From: Oreohelix idahoensis | Taxonomy: Eukaryota; Mollusca; Gastropoda; Stylommatophora; Oreohelicidae | Assembly (NCBI GenBank): GCA_024509875.1 | Contig: JAMPIV010010562.1 | Span: forward strand, 124,001 to 188,000 | DNA length: 64,000 nt | Direction: 5' to 3' | In this document: positions 41,687-52,691 of the stretch, piece by piece | Position numbering within the stretch: the first letter of the stretch is position 1 | How the letters are laid out: every line of letters starts with the position of its first letter | The notes under the pieces: generated by a model | Database searches by the model: none | What the model was told of the DNA's origin: nothing | The model's input: only the letters and a program-made list of their open reading frames with translations | Made by a program: the position numbers and the translations under genes

Positions 41687-43842
41687 GCAGAGGTGATCAG
41701 GAAAATTATGACATGCTAAAGCAGGCTCTTTTGTTAAGATATGAAAAGAATGCAGAATTTTATAGAAAAAAAGTTAGGAATGCTAAACTACTGTCAGGTG
41801 AAACCTATCACCAGTTCTCTGCACGAATAGAGACATACTTGGAGAAATGGACTTCTCTGGGGAAAACCCAAGATCTTAAGGAAATGGTCCTTATAGAACA
41901 ATTAAGAGAGTCCATGGCTCCAGACCTGAGAAAGTTTCTCATGGAACAAGGTGCAGAGAGGCTGGGTGAGTTGCTAAATGTTGCTGAAAGGTATCAAGCA
42001 GCTCAAGCAGAGGTAACAGGTAATAAAAAGAAACAGGTGGATAACTTTAGGGCACCACAGAACTTTAATAAATTTGATCCTAGGGATCAAAACAAAGGTA
42101 AGCACCAGTTTGATAGGCCACGGTATGAAAATAAAAATAAAACCCCACAATTCGATGAAAGGAAATATGATGAAAGAAAATCTTTCAACCAAGGAAAAAG
42201 GTGGTGTAAAAATTGTAAGATGAACAATCATGACACTGACCATTGTAGAAGGAAACCTCCTCATTGTGCTGCTATGACATCGGGGAAAAAGGAAAAAAAG
42301 GTCAAACCTGCAGAACTACAGGAACCATACCACCCCCCAGTGTGTGAAGATGTCATCTGTAATGGTGTCACTATAAGGTGTTTATATGATACCGGTTTAG
42401 ATTACGATTCCGTTGTGAGTTCTCACCTGGTGCAGGCCGATCAATACACCACAGAAACAGTGGAGATTCAAACTGCAACCAAGGATGTAGCTACCATGAC
42501 ACTTCCCGTCGCCCGAATAAAGGTGAAAACGCGATATGTGGAAGGAATCATAAAAGCAGCAGTGATAAATGAGCCAATCTACCCTCTGATATTGGGGTGT
42601 AGATATGTCTTCTTGGGGAATCCCAAGAGACCTGTGATATTGGCAACAGTGCAGACCAGATCACAGTCTAAAAAGGAGGAGGATAATCCAATAAATACTC
42701 ATCCAGATGAGATGAGGAAGGCACAGGCTGAGGACAAAACACTCAAGCCGTGTTTCAAGAAGTTGCCAAAATCTCATACACCTCCAGGCAAGGGAGAGTT
42801 TTATATGAAGAACAAGCTGATATATAGGAAGGCTGGATCTGAATCCAATGGTCACGGACAGCTGGTCCTTCCCACTTCATATAGGACTAAAGTGTTGGAA
42901 CTAGGGCATGCGATTCCCTTCAGTGGTCATATGGGGATCAGCGCAACAGGACAGCGTATAGCTTGTCACTATTTCTGGCCAGGAATAACTGAAGATATCA
43001 AACGATATGTAAAATCCTGTCCAGAGTGCCAACGAGTAGCACCTAAACATTGGACTGCACCAGCAACTCTGGGGGAAATGCCCATAGTGGGAACACCCTT
43101 TGAGAGAGTTGCCGTGGATCTTGTGGGACCTCTCACCCGAACCAAGAGAAGGAACAGCTACATTCTGACTCTGGTGGACACTTGTTCTATGTGGGGAGAG
43201 GCGGTAGCCCTGTCATCGATTGATTCTAAACATGTGGCAGAGGCATTGCTCACAATTTTCACAAGGTTAGGCTTTCCCAATCAAATCTTGACTGATAATG
43301 GCTCTCAGTTCAAGGGGAAACTAACTGAAGAAGTTTTCAGGATCTTCCAGGCCAAACACTTCCATTGTAGTGTGTATCATCCCCAAGGGAACGGCCAAGT
43401 GGAAAGATTTAATGGCACGTTGATGTCGATCCTGAGAAAGTTGGCACACGAAAAACCAGATACATGGGACCAGTACCTGCACGCCGCCCTCTTTGCTTAT
43501 CGGGAGGTACCCCATAGTTCAACCGGTATGGCCCCGGCAACATTATTGTTTGGAAGGCCAATAAAAGGTCCACTGGAAGCTCTGTTAAGAACGTGGACTG
43601 ATGAAAAGGCAGAGGAAAATATTACATCCTCATACCAATATGTGAATGAGCTGACCACTCGTTTAAAAACTGGCTGGAAACTTGCCAATGAAAATTTGAA
43701 ACAAGCCAGGAAGAAACATGCTGCCTATTATAACAGGAAGGCGAAAGACAGAGATTTGGCTGTGGGAGAGAAGGTACTGCTTCTTCTCCCCGGAGTCAGA
43801 ATAAGTTACAAATTGGATGGCAAGGTCCATATACAGTTCTAG
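41683..43842 (+). CDS. Gag C-terminus, protease and integrase, copy 1 (frameshifted at its end)
   Basis: 719 codons with the same domains as residues 1-706 of copy 2: capsid C-terminus, CCHC knuckle (WCKNCKMNNHDTDHC), protease active site LYDTG, integrase zinc finger and DD35E core. Near 43793 one G of CCCCGGG is missing relative to copy 2. The frame leaves the integrase C-terminal GPY/F-like region and stops at 43842. RT continues in another frame at 43848. The catalytic residues of protease and integrase are intact. Confidence 0.9.
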   Translation: MSRGDQENYDMLKQALLLRYEKNAEFYRKKVRNAKLLSGETYHQFSARIETYLEKWTSLGKTQDLKEMVLIEQLRESMAPDLRKFLMEQGAERLGELLNVAERYQAAQAEVTGNKKKQVDNFRAPQNFNKFDPRDQNKGKHQFDRPRYENKNKTPQFDERKYDERKSFNQGKRWCKNCKMNNHDTDHCRRKPPHCAAMTSGKKEKKVKPAELQEPYHPPVCEDVICNGVTIRCLYDTGLDYDSVVSSHLVQADQYTTETVEIQTATKDVATMTLPVARIKVKTRYVEGIIKAAVINEPIYPLILGCRYVFLGNPKRPVILATVQTRSQSKKEEDNPINTHPDEMRKAQAEDKTLKPCFKKLPKSHTPPGKGEFYMKNKLIYRKAGSESNGHGQLVLPTSYRTKVLELGHAIPFSGHMGISATGQRIACHYFWPGITEDIKRYVKSCPECQRVAPKHWTAPATLGEMPIVGTPFERVAVDLVGPLTRTKRRNSYILTLVDTCSMWGEAVALSSIDSKHVAEALLTIFTRLGFPNQILTDNGSQFKGKLTEEVFRIFQAKHFHCSVYHPQGNGQVERFNGTLMSILRKLAHEKPDTWDQYLHAALFAYREVPHSSTGMAPATLLFGRPIKGPLEALLRTWTDEKAEENITSSYQYVNELTTRLKTGWKLANENLKQARKKHAAYYNRKAKDRDLAVGEKVLLLLPGVRISYKLDGKVHIQF

Positions 43843-43847
43843 AGAAG

Positions 43848-45479
43848 GTGTCTAGAACAAATTATAAGATAGATAAGAAGGGGAAAGAAAAAATCTATCA
43901 TGTGAATCTCCTGAAGAAATATTTGGAAAGAGAACATCAGGAAGAGACACACTTGTTGACCTTGTCCATCGCCATGGAGATGAAAAAGGAACCACTTTCA
44001 TCATTTGAATATCCATTACACCCCTGTGAGACAGCGGCACAGGTGAAAATCAGTACACATTTAACGAAAACTCAGAAAGAGAGAGTGCAACAGGTTCTAA
44101 ATAATCATGCAGAGGTGTTAACAGACCGACCAGGGCATACAAACCTATTGGAATATGATATGAAACTGATAGACCCCACACCTGTCTGTATGAAACCATA
44201 TTCGATTCCATTTGCTAAGGAGAAAGCTTTGAAGGAAGAGATAGACTATTTGTTGAAGGAAGGAATTATTTCACACAGTGAATCTTCGTATAGTTCCGGT
44301 GTTGTACTCTTAAGGAAGCCCTCTGGAGAACATAGACTCTGTATAGATTACAGGAGACTGAATGCTATTACAGAAGGACAGGTGGATCCATTGCCGGATA
44401 CAAATCAGCTGTTTGCCAGACTAAATAAAGCTAAATATTTCTCAAAAGTGGATCTGAGTAAAGGATACTATCAGATTCCAGTAAAGCCTGAGGTTAGACC
44501 ATACCTAGCTTTTAGTACCTCAGGAGGACACTATGAGTTTAATAGATTGCCATTTGGATTGAAGAATGCGCCTAGTGTCTTCTCTAGAATGATGAGAAAA
44601 TTATTGGATCCTCTGAATAATCCCTGTATCACAAATTTTATGGATGATATCCTTATAGCAACAGAAACATTTGAGGAACACATTGACTCTCTGAACATGC
44701 TGTTTAATCGACTTAGGGAAGCGAATTTAACAGCCCGACCAACCAAATGTTGCGTTGGATGTAAAGAATTGGAATTCTTGGGACACACAGTTTATCAGGG
44801 AAACATGACCCCTGACCCAAAGAATTTAGAGAAACTAAAGAAAGCCCCGAGACCACAAACCAAGAAGGACGTGAGATCCTTTGTCTCATTATGTGGTTTC
44901 TACCAGAAGTGTATCAAAAACTTTAATTCCATATGTGCACCGTTAACTGATTTGACACGTAAAGGAAATCCAGATCGAATTACATGGACACCACAATGTG
45001 AAATGGCTTACCAAGAATTGAAGGAAAAGCTCACAAGTAAACCTATTTTGAAATTACCTGACTTAAGTCAAGAATTCATAGTAAGGACGGATGCCAGTAA
45101 TATTGGGTTAGGTGCAACTCTACTACAGAAATCAGATGCATTGGATGGGGAATTAAGCCCAGTGGCATATGCTAGCAGAAAGTTGAATAAAGCTGAAACC
45201 AATTACTCAACTAGCGAAAAAGAATGTCTTGCAGTAATATGGGCGATAAAGAAATTCAATATTTATCTGTATGGGAAGGCATTTAAGTTGCAAACGGATC
45301 ACAAACCTTTATCGTTTCTAGCACAGGCTAGACATGAGAATTCTAGATTACTCCGTTGGTCTTTATTGATGCAGCCATTTGAGTTTAGCATAGAGTATAT
45401 AAGTGGAAAAACAAATTTGGGAGCGGATTTTTTAAGCCGCCATCCGTGTGATGAGAATCACCCAAAACCCCAGGAATAA
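43848..45479 (+). CDS. Integrase tail, reverse transcriptase and RNase H, copy 1
   Basis: 543 codons. After the integrase tail (KIYHVNLLKKYLER) come RT motifs LCIDYRRLN, SKVDLSKGYYQIPV (catalytic Asp), LPFGLKNAP and the catalytic NFMDDILIA. RNase H follows: RTDASNIGLG, STSEKECLAVIWAIKK, LQTDHKPLSF, then IEYISGKTNLGADFLSRH. It ends at 45479, 70 bp before LTR 2. The listed start is simply where the frame opens after the 1-base deletion; the original start is far upstream in Gag. Confidence 0.9.
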   Translation: MSRTNYKIDKKGKEKIYHVNLLKKYLEREHQEETHLLTLSIAMEMKKEPLSSFEYPLHPCETAAQVKISTHLTKTQKERVQQVLNNHAEVLTDRPGHTNLLEYDMKLIDPTPVCMKPYSIPFAKEKALKEEIDYLLKEGIISHSESSYSSGVVLLRKPSGEHRLCIDYRRLNAITEGQVDPLPDTNQLFARLNKAKYFSKVDLSKGYYQIPVKPEVRPYLAFSTSGGHYEFNRLPFGLKNAPSVFSRMMRKLLDPLNNPCITNFMDDILIATETFEEHIDSLNMLFNRLREANLTARPTKCCVGCKELEFLGHTVYQGNMTPDPKNLEKLKKAPRPQTKKDVRSFVSLCGFYQKCIKNFNSICAPLTDLTRKGNPDRITWTPQCEMAYQELKEKLTSKPILKLPDLSQEFIVRTDASNIGLGATLLQKSDALDGELSPVAYASRKLNKAETNYSTSEKECLAVIWAIKKFNIYLYGKAFKLQTDHKPLSFLAQARHENSRLLRWSLLMQPFEFSIEYISGKTNLGADFLSRHPCDENHPKPQE

Positions 45480-45535
45480 TAAGAAATTTCTATATGTGTA
45501 TATAGAATTATAGACTGACGTATAACGTCTGTTTT

Positions 45536-45549
45536 AAGAGGGGAGGATT
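45536..45549 (+). promoter_or_regulatory. polypurine tract, internal region 1
   Basis: AAGAGGGGAGGATT lies immediately before LTR 2, in the position expected for second-strand priming. The same tract is at 52678-52691 before LTR 3. Confidence 0.75.
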
Positions 45550-47945
45550 TGTCGTGAAATTCTACATCCACACATATAAATTAAAACGTAAATGTAAGCC
45601 TAACAAATAAATTTAATAAAAGGAAAGAAGAATGGTAAAGAACAGTGCTGTCACAATGACTGTACTCGAAATCCCCCTTGTTTTCTCCTTCGTCTGCAAA
45701 TTGTAACGTTTCACGTTGATAGTAAAGCCTTCTGCAGTATACACGCGTTTCCCAAACACACTAAAAAGTGTACTCCATTTCTAAGAAAAACCTTGAAATA
45801 CGCAAGTTGACCTAGAATTAAAATTCCATTCATGTCTTTTTCTACACTATGTTACCAAAAACAAAAGACAGATGGACTAAAGATAGAAAGAAGGGAGAGG
45901 CAGAAAGCAGGCACAGGCAATACTAACACGAGTCGCGCGATACACAATTACTACCATCACGCGTGTAAGGCCACAAGCACTAGCTTTTTTTCAAATCGAC
46001 AGTGATAAAAACACTACCCATACCAGAGTTAGGTTTTTAAACTTACAAAATTCTTATTGGGAAACATGACATTATACTGGTTTACGTTTGAAAACATTAC
46101 AGTACCCAGACAGCACATCTTCGAAACAGGAGGTAGAAGAAATTGCATATTTTGAACGCAGCCACTTAGCTCTTTTAAATTTGTATATTTGGGTTCCTTA
46201 GGACTTGCTGACAAAGAATATGTTAAACGTTACGCAAATAGTCTAGGAATTACCAAATTATAGCCAAAATAAAATAGTGAGGGTGTCAGACAACACCAAA
46301 ATCAGAATCGCTCAGTGGCAGAATTTTAGGCCACCATTGTACGGGAAATGAGTCTCCATGTTAACTCCTATTTGATTGGAGCGCAACAAATGTAAGGCTA
46401 AACACGATTAGTCGGACTATAAATACTATCTTGTGTTGTCAGGGGAAACGTGAGAAGGGGTACTTTTTTGAAAAGATGTGTAGACATGGCCTGATTGGGT
46501 AGAGCTGCGAATATACTCAATTCAGAGCGTCTGTTCAGGGCCACATCTTGTAATAAACCTACTAAGAAACAGTGCGTTGAGCACCAGGATATTTTTTTTA
46601 AATAAAAGCCTGGGACATCGGCAGATCGGAGTTGTGCTATATTCATTGCCATTCAACGAAACTGTGTATTATTCTATGAATTGTGGTAAGCTTGAAATAT
46701 TCAATATCTTTTAATGAAAATTGAATGTAAATTGATAATTTATGTCTGTATATATGTGTGGTTCAGAAGCGAACATGATGTAAAGCCTATAGTGCTCCAG
46801 CCTGAACAGAAGGTGTCGGAGGAAAGTAAAACTGCATGGAATGGCCAAACAGTACACTGACACCTAGATTATTGACTAGAAAGAAATAATGCTGGAATTG
46901 CAGAGGCGTAGTAACCATTAGGGAGGGAAATACTGGTGTAAAGTATTTCAGATGAAGCTGACAGTTGGCCTAACGCTCTGAACTCAGGTTTGTTTTGTAT
47001 TGTGCTCAGTGTAGAACTAGAGTATAAATTAGTTCTGAAGTAGGAGGTACAACCTTCTTGTTTCAGGGACCGTGGTCTTAAAGTTATTGAGCAGCACCTG
47101 GTCAGAGCTTTGCTGAATCCAGAGTCGGACAGCATACTCCTTGGTCCATATAGCTAACAGTGAGGTGTCTCCAGAGCACAGGGGAGAAATCGAGCAGAGG
47201 AGTCTTTTCCTGCCGCCATCACGAAAGATAAGCTGATGTGGCCAGCTGAGCTCAACATTATGTACCCCCATCTGAAACTGACATTGTAAAATAAATTAAG
47301 AGGGGAAATTAATTGTTTTAATGCCAGGAACTGAGAACATCTCCAATACTAGTTCCAACAGAAACAAACTATTGAAGTCATGATGACAAATACCAACAGA
47401 GCTTGAAAAAAACAAAACAAAACCAGTATTACCTCATATTACTACTACACAACTGACACACATAGGATAATATTAATAAAATATGTCACTACAAGATTCA
47501 TATTGATAAATTCTGTACATATAACTTGTAATTAAAATTGATTGTGATTCCTGGTTCACTTTGTATTTGAATCAGGACACATATACATTAATGACAGCAC
47601 TGAATACATATTGATATTTGAAAAGTTATCAGTGACTCATTTAAGATATTCTCATAGAGTGTTATATGTATGTGAGTGTCACAGTGTTGTCAAGTGTGGT
47701 GGAATAAATTAAATTGTTTATCTGTCTGTTGTTGTTGTGACTTACACTTCATCATATACATACCCTAGACATATAACGTAGTCATCACAATATTCCAGAA
47801 TAATTCTGACTGAGGTATACATATGTGGCAGCAAGTAAGGTTATCTATAATACACTACTCTTATTAGATATAGATACCTTCACAGCTGATCTCAGTCAGT
47901 ACACTAAGTCCCCTATAAATATTTATAACATCCCACTTTACCACA
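45550..47945 (+). repeat. LTR 2 (middle, more diverged)
   Basis: 2396 bp. It differs from LTRs 1 and 3 over about 45550-47570 (for example AAAACGTAAATGTAAGCC near the start, TCAACGAAACTG, GCAGCACCTGG) but appears identical to them over the last ~380 bp. Confidence 0.93.
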
Positions 47946-48149
47946 TATATTGGGGTCTCGCTCTTGGGATTTTGAATCTTTCCCTATTAAAAATATTGGG
48001 GGTAATTCACTTCAGGGAATATAAGAATTAAAAGGTATCCTTGGGTGAAAATAAATAAGGTTGAGCTCACAGTGCCTGTGTTGTCCTGAGTTAATTAGTC
48101 ATAGATAAAATTGTTTAGTTAAATATTTTAGACATTTATCTGTTAGACA

Positions 48150-48719
48150 ATGGCCGACCTGGCAAAATTTCGATCTGCTGCTGTACAGACTGCGAAAGAG
48201 TTAGGAATGGACGGGCAAATTATGATTGCTTATGTCACTGCTGAATGTGACAAATATATTGAACGGGAAGAAAGAAGATTAGAAAAAGAGGCCGAAAGAA
48301 AATTAGAATCTGAAAGATTGGCCGAAGATAAGAGAATAGAGGCTGAAAAAGAGATTAAGAGGTTGCAGATTGAGGCTGAGGCTAAGAGGTTGCAGATTGA
48401 GGCTGAGGCTAAGAAATTGGAAGCAGAAAGAGAAGACAAAAGATTAGCTGCAGAAAGGGAAGCCGAGGAAAGAAGACAGGCTGCAGAAAGGGAAGAGAAG
48501 AAATTAGCTGCAGAGAGGGAAGCAGAAAAGGAGGAGAAGAGATTACAAAGGGAACATGAGTTACGACTAAGGGAGTTTGAGTTTCAAGGCCATGCTCCTG
48601 AAAATGGTGCCAGTCCCTTTGCCTCTGATGCCACTGCTAGCCAGGGAGCCTCAACCTCAGCTATGAATTTTCATTTAGATCATTTTGTTGAGAAGACGAT
48701 GATATTGAGAGCTATCTAA
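48150..48719 (+). CDS. Gag N-terminal part, copy 2 (frameshifted after residue ~182)
   Basis: Nearly identical to copy 1 through the charged helix, but one A of GAGAAAGACG is missing at about 48691-48694. The frame ends 35 codons earlier than in copy 1 and the capsid continues in the frame that becomes 48824-52621. The lesion is at a different place from both lesions of copy 1. Confidence 0.85.
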   Translation: MADLAKFRSAAVQTAKELGMDGQIMIAYVTAECDKYIEREERRLEKEAERKLESERLAEDKRIEAEKEIKRLQIEAEAKRLQIEAEAKKLEAEREDKRLAAEREAEERRQAAEREEKKLAAEREAEKEEKRLQREHELRLREFEFQGHAPENGASPFASDATASQGASTSAMNFHLDHFVEKTMILRAI

Positions 48720-48823
48720 ATAGGTATGAACTATTAGCTACCACGTATGGGTTAGAGAGAGAAAGGTGGAGCTTAAAGTTATCTCAGGGACTTCGTGGGG
48801 CAGCTTATGAAGTTTTTGCAAAA

Positions 48824-51800
48824 ATGAGCAGAGGTGATCAGGAAAATTATGACATGCTAAAGCAGGCTCTTTTGTTAAGATATGAAAAGAATGCAGAATT
48901 TTATAGGAAAAAATTTAGGAATGCTAAACTACTGTCAGGTGAAACCTATCACCAGTTCTCTGCACGAATAGAGACATACTTGGAGAAATGGACTTCTCTG
49001 GGGAAAACCCAAGATCTTAAGGAAATGGTCCTTATAGAGCAATTAAGAGAGTCCATGGCTCCAGACCTGAGAAAGTTTCTCATGGAACAAGGTGCAGAGA
49101 GGCTGGGTGAGTTGCTAAATGTTGCTGAAAGGTATCAAGCAGCTCAAGCAGAGGTAACAGGTAATAAAAAGAAACAGGTGGATAACTTTAGGGCACCACA
49201 GAACTTTAATAAATTTGATCCTAGGGATCAAAACAAAGGTAAGCACCAGTTTGATAGGCCACGGTATGAAAATAAAAATAAAACCCCACAATTCGATGAA
49301 AGGAAATATGATGAAAGAAAATCTTTCAACCAAGGAAAAAGGTGGTGTAAAAATTGTAAGATGAACAATCATGACACTGACCATTGTAGAAGGAAACCTC
49401 CTCATTGTGCTGCTATGACATCGGGGAAAAAGGAAAAAAAGGTCAAACCTGAAGAACTACAGGAACCATACCACCCCCCAGTGTGTGAAGATGTCATCTG
49501 TAATGGTGTCACTATAAGGTGTTTATATGATACCGGTTTAGATTACGATTCCGTTGTGAGTTCTCACCTGGTGCAGGCCGATCAATACACCACAGAAACA
49601 GTGGAGATTCAAACTGCAACCAAGGATGTAGCTACCATGACACTTCCCGTCGCCCGAATAAAAGTGAAAACGCGATATGTGGAAGGAATCATAAAAGCAG
49701 CAGTGATAAATGAGCCAATCTACTCTCTGATATTGGGGTGTAGATATGTCTTCTTGGGGAATCCCAAGAGACCTGTGATATTGGCAACAGTGCAGACCAG
49801 ATCACAGTCTAAAAAGGAGGAGGATAATCCAATAAATACTCATCCAGATGAGATGAGGAAGGCACAGGCTGAGGACAAAACACTCAAGCCATGTTTCAAG
49901 AAGTTGCCCAAATCTCATACACCTCCAGGCAAGGGAGAGTTTTATATGAAGAACAAACTGATATATAGGAAGGCTGGATCTGAATCCAATGGTCACGGAC
50001 AGCTGGTCTTTCCCACTTCATATAGGACTAAAGTGTTGGAACTAGGGCATGCGATTCCCTTCAGTGGTCATATGGGGATCAGCGCAACAGGACAGCGAAT
50101 AGCTTGTCACTATTTCTGGCCAGGAATAACTGAAGATATCAAACGATATGTAAAATCCTGTCCAGAGTGCCAACGAGTAGCACCTAAACATTGGACTGCA
50201 CCAGCAACTCTGGGGGAAATGCCCATAGTGGGAACACCCTTTGAGAGAGTTGCCGTGGATCTTGTGGGACCTCTCACCCGAACCAAGAGAAGGAACAGCT
50301 ACATTCTGACTCTGGTGGACACTTGTTCTATGTGGGGAGAGGCAGTAGCCCTGTCATCGATTGATTCTAAACATGTGGCAGAGGCATTGCTCACAATTTT
50401 CACAAGGTTAGGCTTTCCCAATCAAATCTTGACTGATAATGGCTCTCAGTTCAAGGGGAAACTAACTGAAGAAGTTTTCAGGATCTTCCAGGCCAAACAC
50501 TTCCATTGTAGTGTGTATCATCCCCAAGGGAACGGCCAAGTGGAAAGATTTAATGGCACGTTGATGTCGATCCTGAGAAAGTTGGCACACGAAAAACCAG
50601 ATACATGGGACCAGTACCTGCACGCCGCCCTCTTTGCTTATCGGGAGGTACCCCATAGTTCAACCGGTATGGCCCCGGCAACATTATTGTTTGGAAGGCC
50701 AATAAAAGGTCCACTGGAAGCTCTGTTAAGAACGTGGACTGATGAAAAGGCAGAGGAAAATATTACATCCTCATACCAATATGTGAATGAGCTGACCACT
50801 CGTTTAAAAACTGGCTGGAAACTTGCCAATGAAAATTTGAAACAAGCCAGGAAGAAACATGCTGCCTATTATAACAGGAAGGCGAAAGACAGAGATTTGG
50901 CTGTGGGAGAGAAGGTACTGCTTCTTCTCCCCGGGAGTCAGAATAAGTTACAAATTGGATGGCAAGGTCCATATACAGTTCTAGAGAAGGTGTCTAGAAC
51001 AAATTATAAGATAGATAAGAAGGGGAAAGAAAAAATCTATCATGTGAATCTCCTGAAGAAATATTTGGAAAGAGAACATCAGGAAGAGACACACTTGTTG
51101 ACCTTGTCCATTGCCATGGAGATGAAAAAGGAACCACTTTCATCATTTGAATATCCATTACACCCCTGTGAGACAGCGGCACAGGTGAAAATCAGTACAC
51201 ATTTAACGAAAACTCAGAAAGAGAGAGTGCAACAGGTTCTAAATAATCATGCAGAGGTGTTAACAGACCGACCAGGGCATACAAACCTATTGGAATATGA
51301 TATGAAACTGATAGACCCCACACCTGTCTGTATGAAACCATATTCGATTCCGTTTGCTAAGGAGAAAGCTTTGAAGGAAGAGATAGACTATTTGTTGAAG
51401 GAAGGAATTATTTCACACAGTGAATCTTCGTATAGTTCCGGTGTTGTACTCTTAAGGAAGCCCTCTGGAGAACATAGACTCTGTATAGATTACAGGAGAC
51501 TGAATGCTATTACAGAAGGACAGGTGGATCCATTGCCGGATACAAATCAGTTGTTTGCCAGGCTAAATAAAGCTAAATATTTCTCAAAAGTGGATCTGAG
51601 TAAAGGATACTATCAGATTCCAGTAAAGCCTGAGGTTAGACCATACCTAGCTTTTAGTACCTCAGAAGGACACTATGAGTTTAATAGATTGCCATTTGGA
51701 TTGAAGAATGCGCCTAGTGTCTTCTCTAGAATGATGAGAAAATTGTTGGATCCTCTGAATAATCCCTGTATCACAAATTTTATGGATGATATCCTTATAG

Positions 51801-52621
51801 CAACAGAAACATTTGAGGAACACATTGACTCTCTGAACATGCTGTTTAATCGACTTAGGGAAGCGAATTTAACAGCCCGACCAACCAAATGTTGCGTTGG
51901 ATGTAAAGAATTGGAATTTTTGGGACACACAGTTTATCAGGGAAACATGACCCCTGACCCAAAGAATTTAGAGAAACTACAGAAAGCCCCGAGACCACAA
52001 ACCAAGAAGGACGTGAGATCCTTTGTCTCAATATGTGGTTTCTACCAGAAGTATATCAAAAACTTTAATTCCATATGTGCACCGTTAACTGAATTGACAC
52101 GTAAAGGACATCCAGATCGCATTACATGGACACCACAATGTGAAATGGCTTACCAAGAATTGAAGGAAAAGCTCACAAGCAAACCTATTTTGAAATTACC
52201 TGACTTAAGTCAAGAATTCATAGTAAGGACGGATGCCAGTAATATTGGGTTAGGTGCAACTCTACTACAGAAATCAGATGCATTGGATGGGGAATTAAGC
52301 CCAGTGGCATATGCTAGCAGAAAGTTGAATAAAGCTGAAACCAATTACTCAACTAGCGAAAAAGAATGTCTTGCAGTAATATGGGCGATAAAGAAATTCA
52401 ATATTTATCTGTATGGGAAGGCATTTAAGTTGCAAACGGATCACAAACCTTTATCGTTTCTAGCACAGGCTAGACATGAGAATTCTAGATTACTCCGTTG
52501 GTCTTTATTGATGCAGCCATTTGAGTTCAGCATAGAGTATATAAGTGGAAAAACAAATTTGGGAGCGGATTTTTTAAGCCGCCATCCGTGTGATGAGAAT
52601 CACCCAAAACCCCAGGAATAA
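48824..52621 (+). CDS. Gag-Pol polyprotein, copy 2: Gag C-term-PR-IN-RT-RH (1265 codons, open)
   Basis: Domains in order: capsid C-terminus 1-110; CCHC knuckle C175, C178, H183, C188; protease with D236-T-G; integrase zinc finger H409, H416, C446, C449; integrase core D479, D538, E574 (35 residues between the last two); GPY/F-like GWQGPYTVLEKV 712-723; RT with LCIDYRRLN at 886, Asp 924 and FMDD 986-989; RNase H with D1137, E1181, D1206; end at SRHP. Integrase lies upstream of RT, as in Ty1/copia, but every enzyme motif is Ty3/gypsy type. This combination is known as Gmr1-like. No env-like ORF follows; only 70 bp separate the stop from LTR 3. Confidence 0.93.
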   Translation: MSRGDQENYDMLKQALLLRYEKNAEFYRKKFRNAKLLSGETYHQFSARIETYLEKWTSLGKTQDLKEMVLIEQLRESMAPDLRKFLMEQGAERLGELLNVAERYQAAQAEVTGNKKKQVDNFRAPQNFNKFDPRDQNKGKHQFDRPRYENKNKTPQFDERKYDERKSFNQGKRWCKNCKMNNHDTDHCRRKPPHCAAMTSGKKEKKVKPEELQEPYHPPVCEDVICNGVTIRCLYDTGLDYDSVVSSHLVQADQYTTETVEIQTATKDVATMTLPVARIKVKTRYVEGIIKAAVINEPIYSLILGCRYVFLGNPKRPVILATVQTRSQSKKEEDNPINTHPDEMRKAQAEDKTLKPCFKKLPKSHTPPGKGEFYMKNKLIYRKAGSESNGHGQLVFPTSYRTKVLELGHAIPFSGHMGISATGQRIACHYFWPGITEDIKRYVKSCPECQRVAPKHWTAPATLGEMPIVGTPFERVAVDLVGPLTRTKRRNSYILTLVDTCSMWGEAVALSSIDSKHVAEALLTIFTRLGFPNQILTDNGSQFKGKLTEEVFRIFQAKHFHCSVYHPQGNGQVERFNGTLMSILRKLAHEKPDTWDQYLHAALFAYREVPHSSTGMAPATLLFGRPIKGPLEALLRTWTDEKAEENITSSYQYVNELTTRLKTGWKLANENLKQARKKHAAYYNRKAKDRDLAVGEKVLLLLPGSQNKLQIGWQGPYTVLEKVSRTNYKIDKKGKEKIYHVNLLKKYLEREHQEETHLLTLSIAMEMKKEPLSSFEYPLHPCETAAQVKISTHLTKTQKERVQQVLNNHAEVLTDRPGHTNLLEYDMKLIDPTPVCMKPYSIPFAKEKALKEEIDYLLKEGIISHSESSYSSGVVLLRKPSGEHRLCIDYRRLNAITEGQVDPLPDTNQLFARLNKAKYFSKVDLSKGYYQIPVKPEVRPYLAFSTSEGHYEFNRLPFGLKNAPSVFSRMMRKLLDPLNNPCITNFMDDILIATETFEEHIDSLNMLFNRLREANLTARPTKCCVGCKELEFLGHTVYQGNMTPDPKNLEKLQKAPRPQTKKDVRSFVSICGFYQKYIKNFNSICAPLTELTRKGHPDRITWTPQCEMAYQELKEKLTSKPILKLPDLSQEFIVRTDASNIGLGATLLQKSDALDGELSPVAYASRKLNKAETNYSTSEKECLAVIWAIKKFNIYLYGKAFKLQTDHKPLSFLAQARHENSRLLRWSLLMQPFEFSIEYISGKTNLGADFLSRHPCDENHPKPQE

Positions 52622-52691
52622 TAAGAAATTTCTCTATGTGTATATAGAATTATAGACTGACATATAACGTCTGTTTTAAGAGGGGAGGATT

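Noticed and set aside
45480..45549. env gene / infectious errantivirus
   Set aside because: Only 70 bp lie between the RNase H stop and the next LTR; no membrane-protein ORF is present in any element here.
48824..52621. Ty1/copia element (because integrase precedes RT)
   Set aside because: The RT (FMDD, LPFGLKNAP), RNase H and integrase GPY/F-like tail are Ty3/gypsy type, and LTR and leader features agree with Gmr1-like elements.
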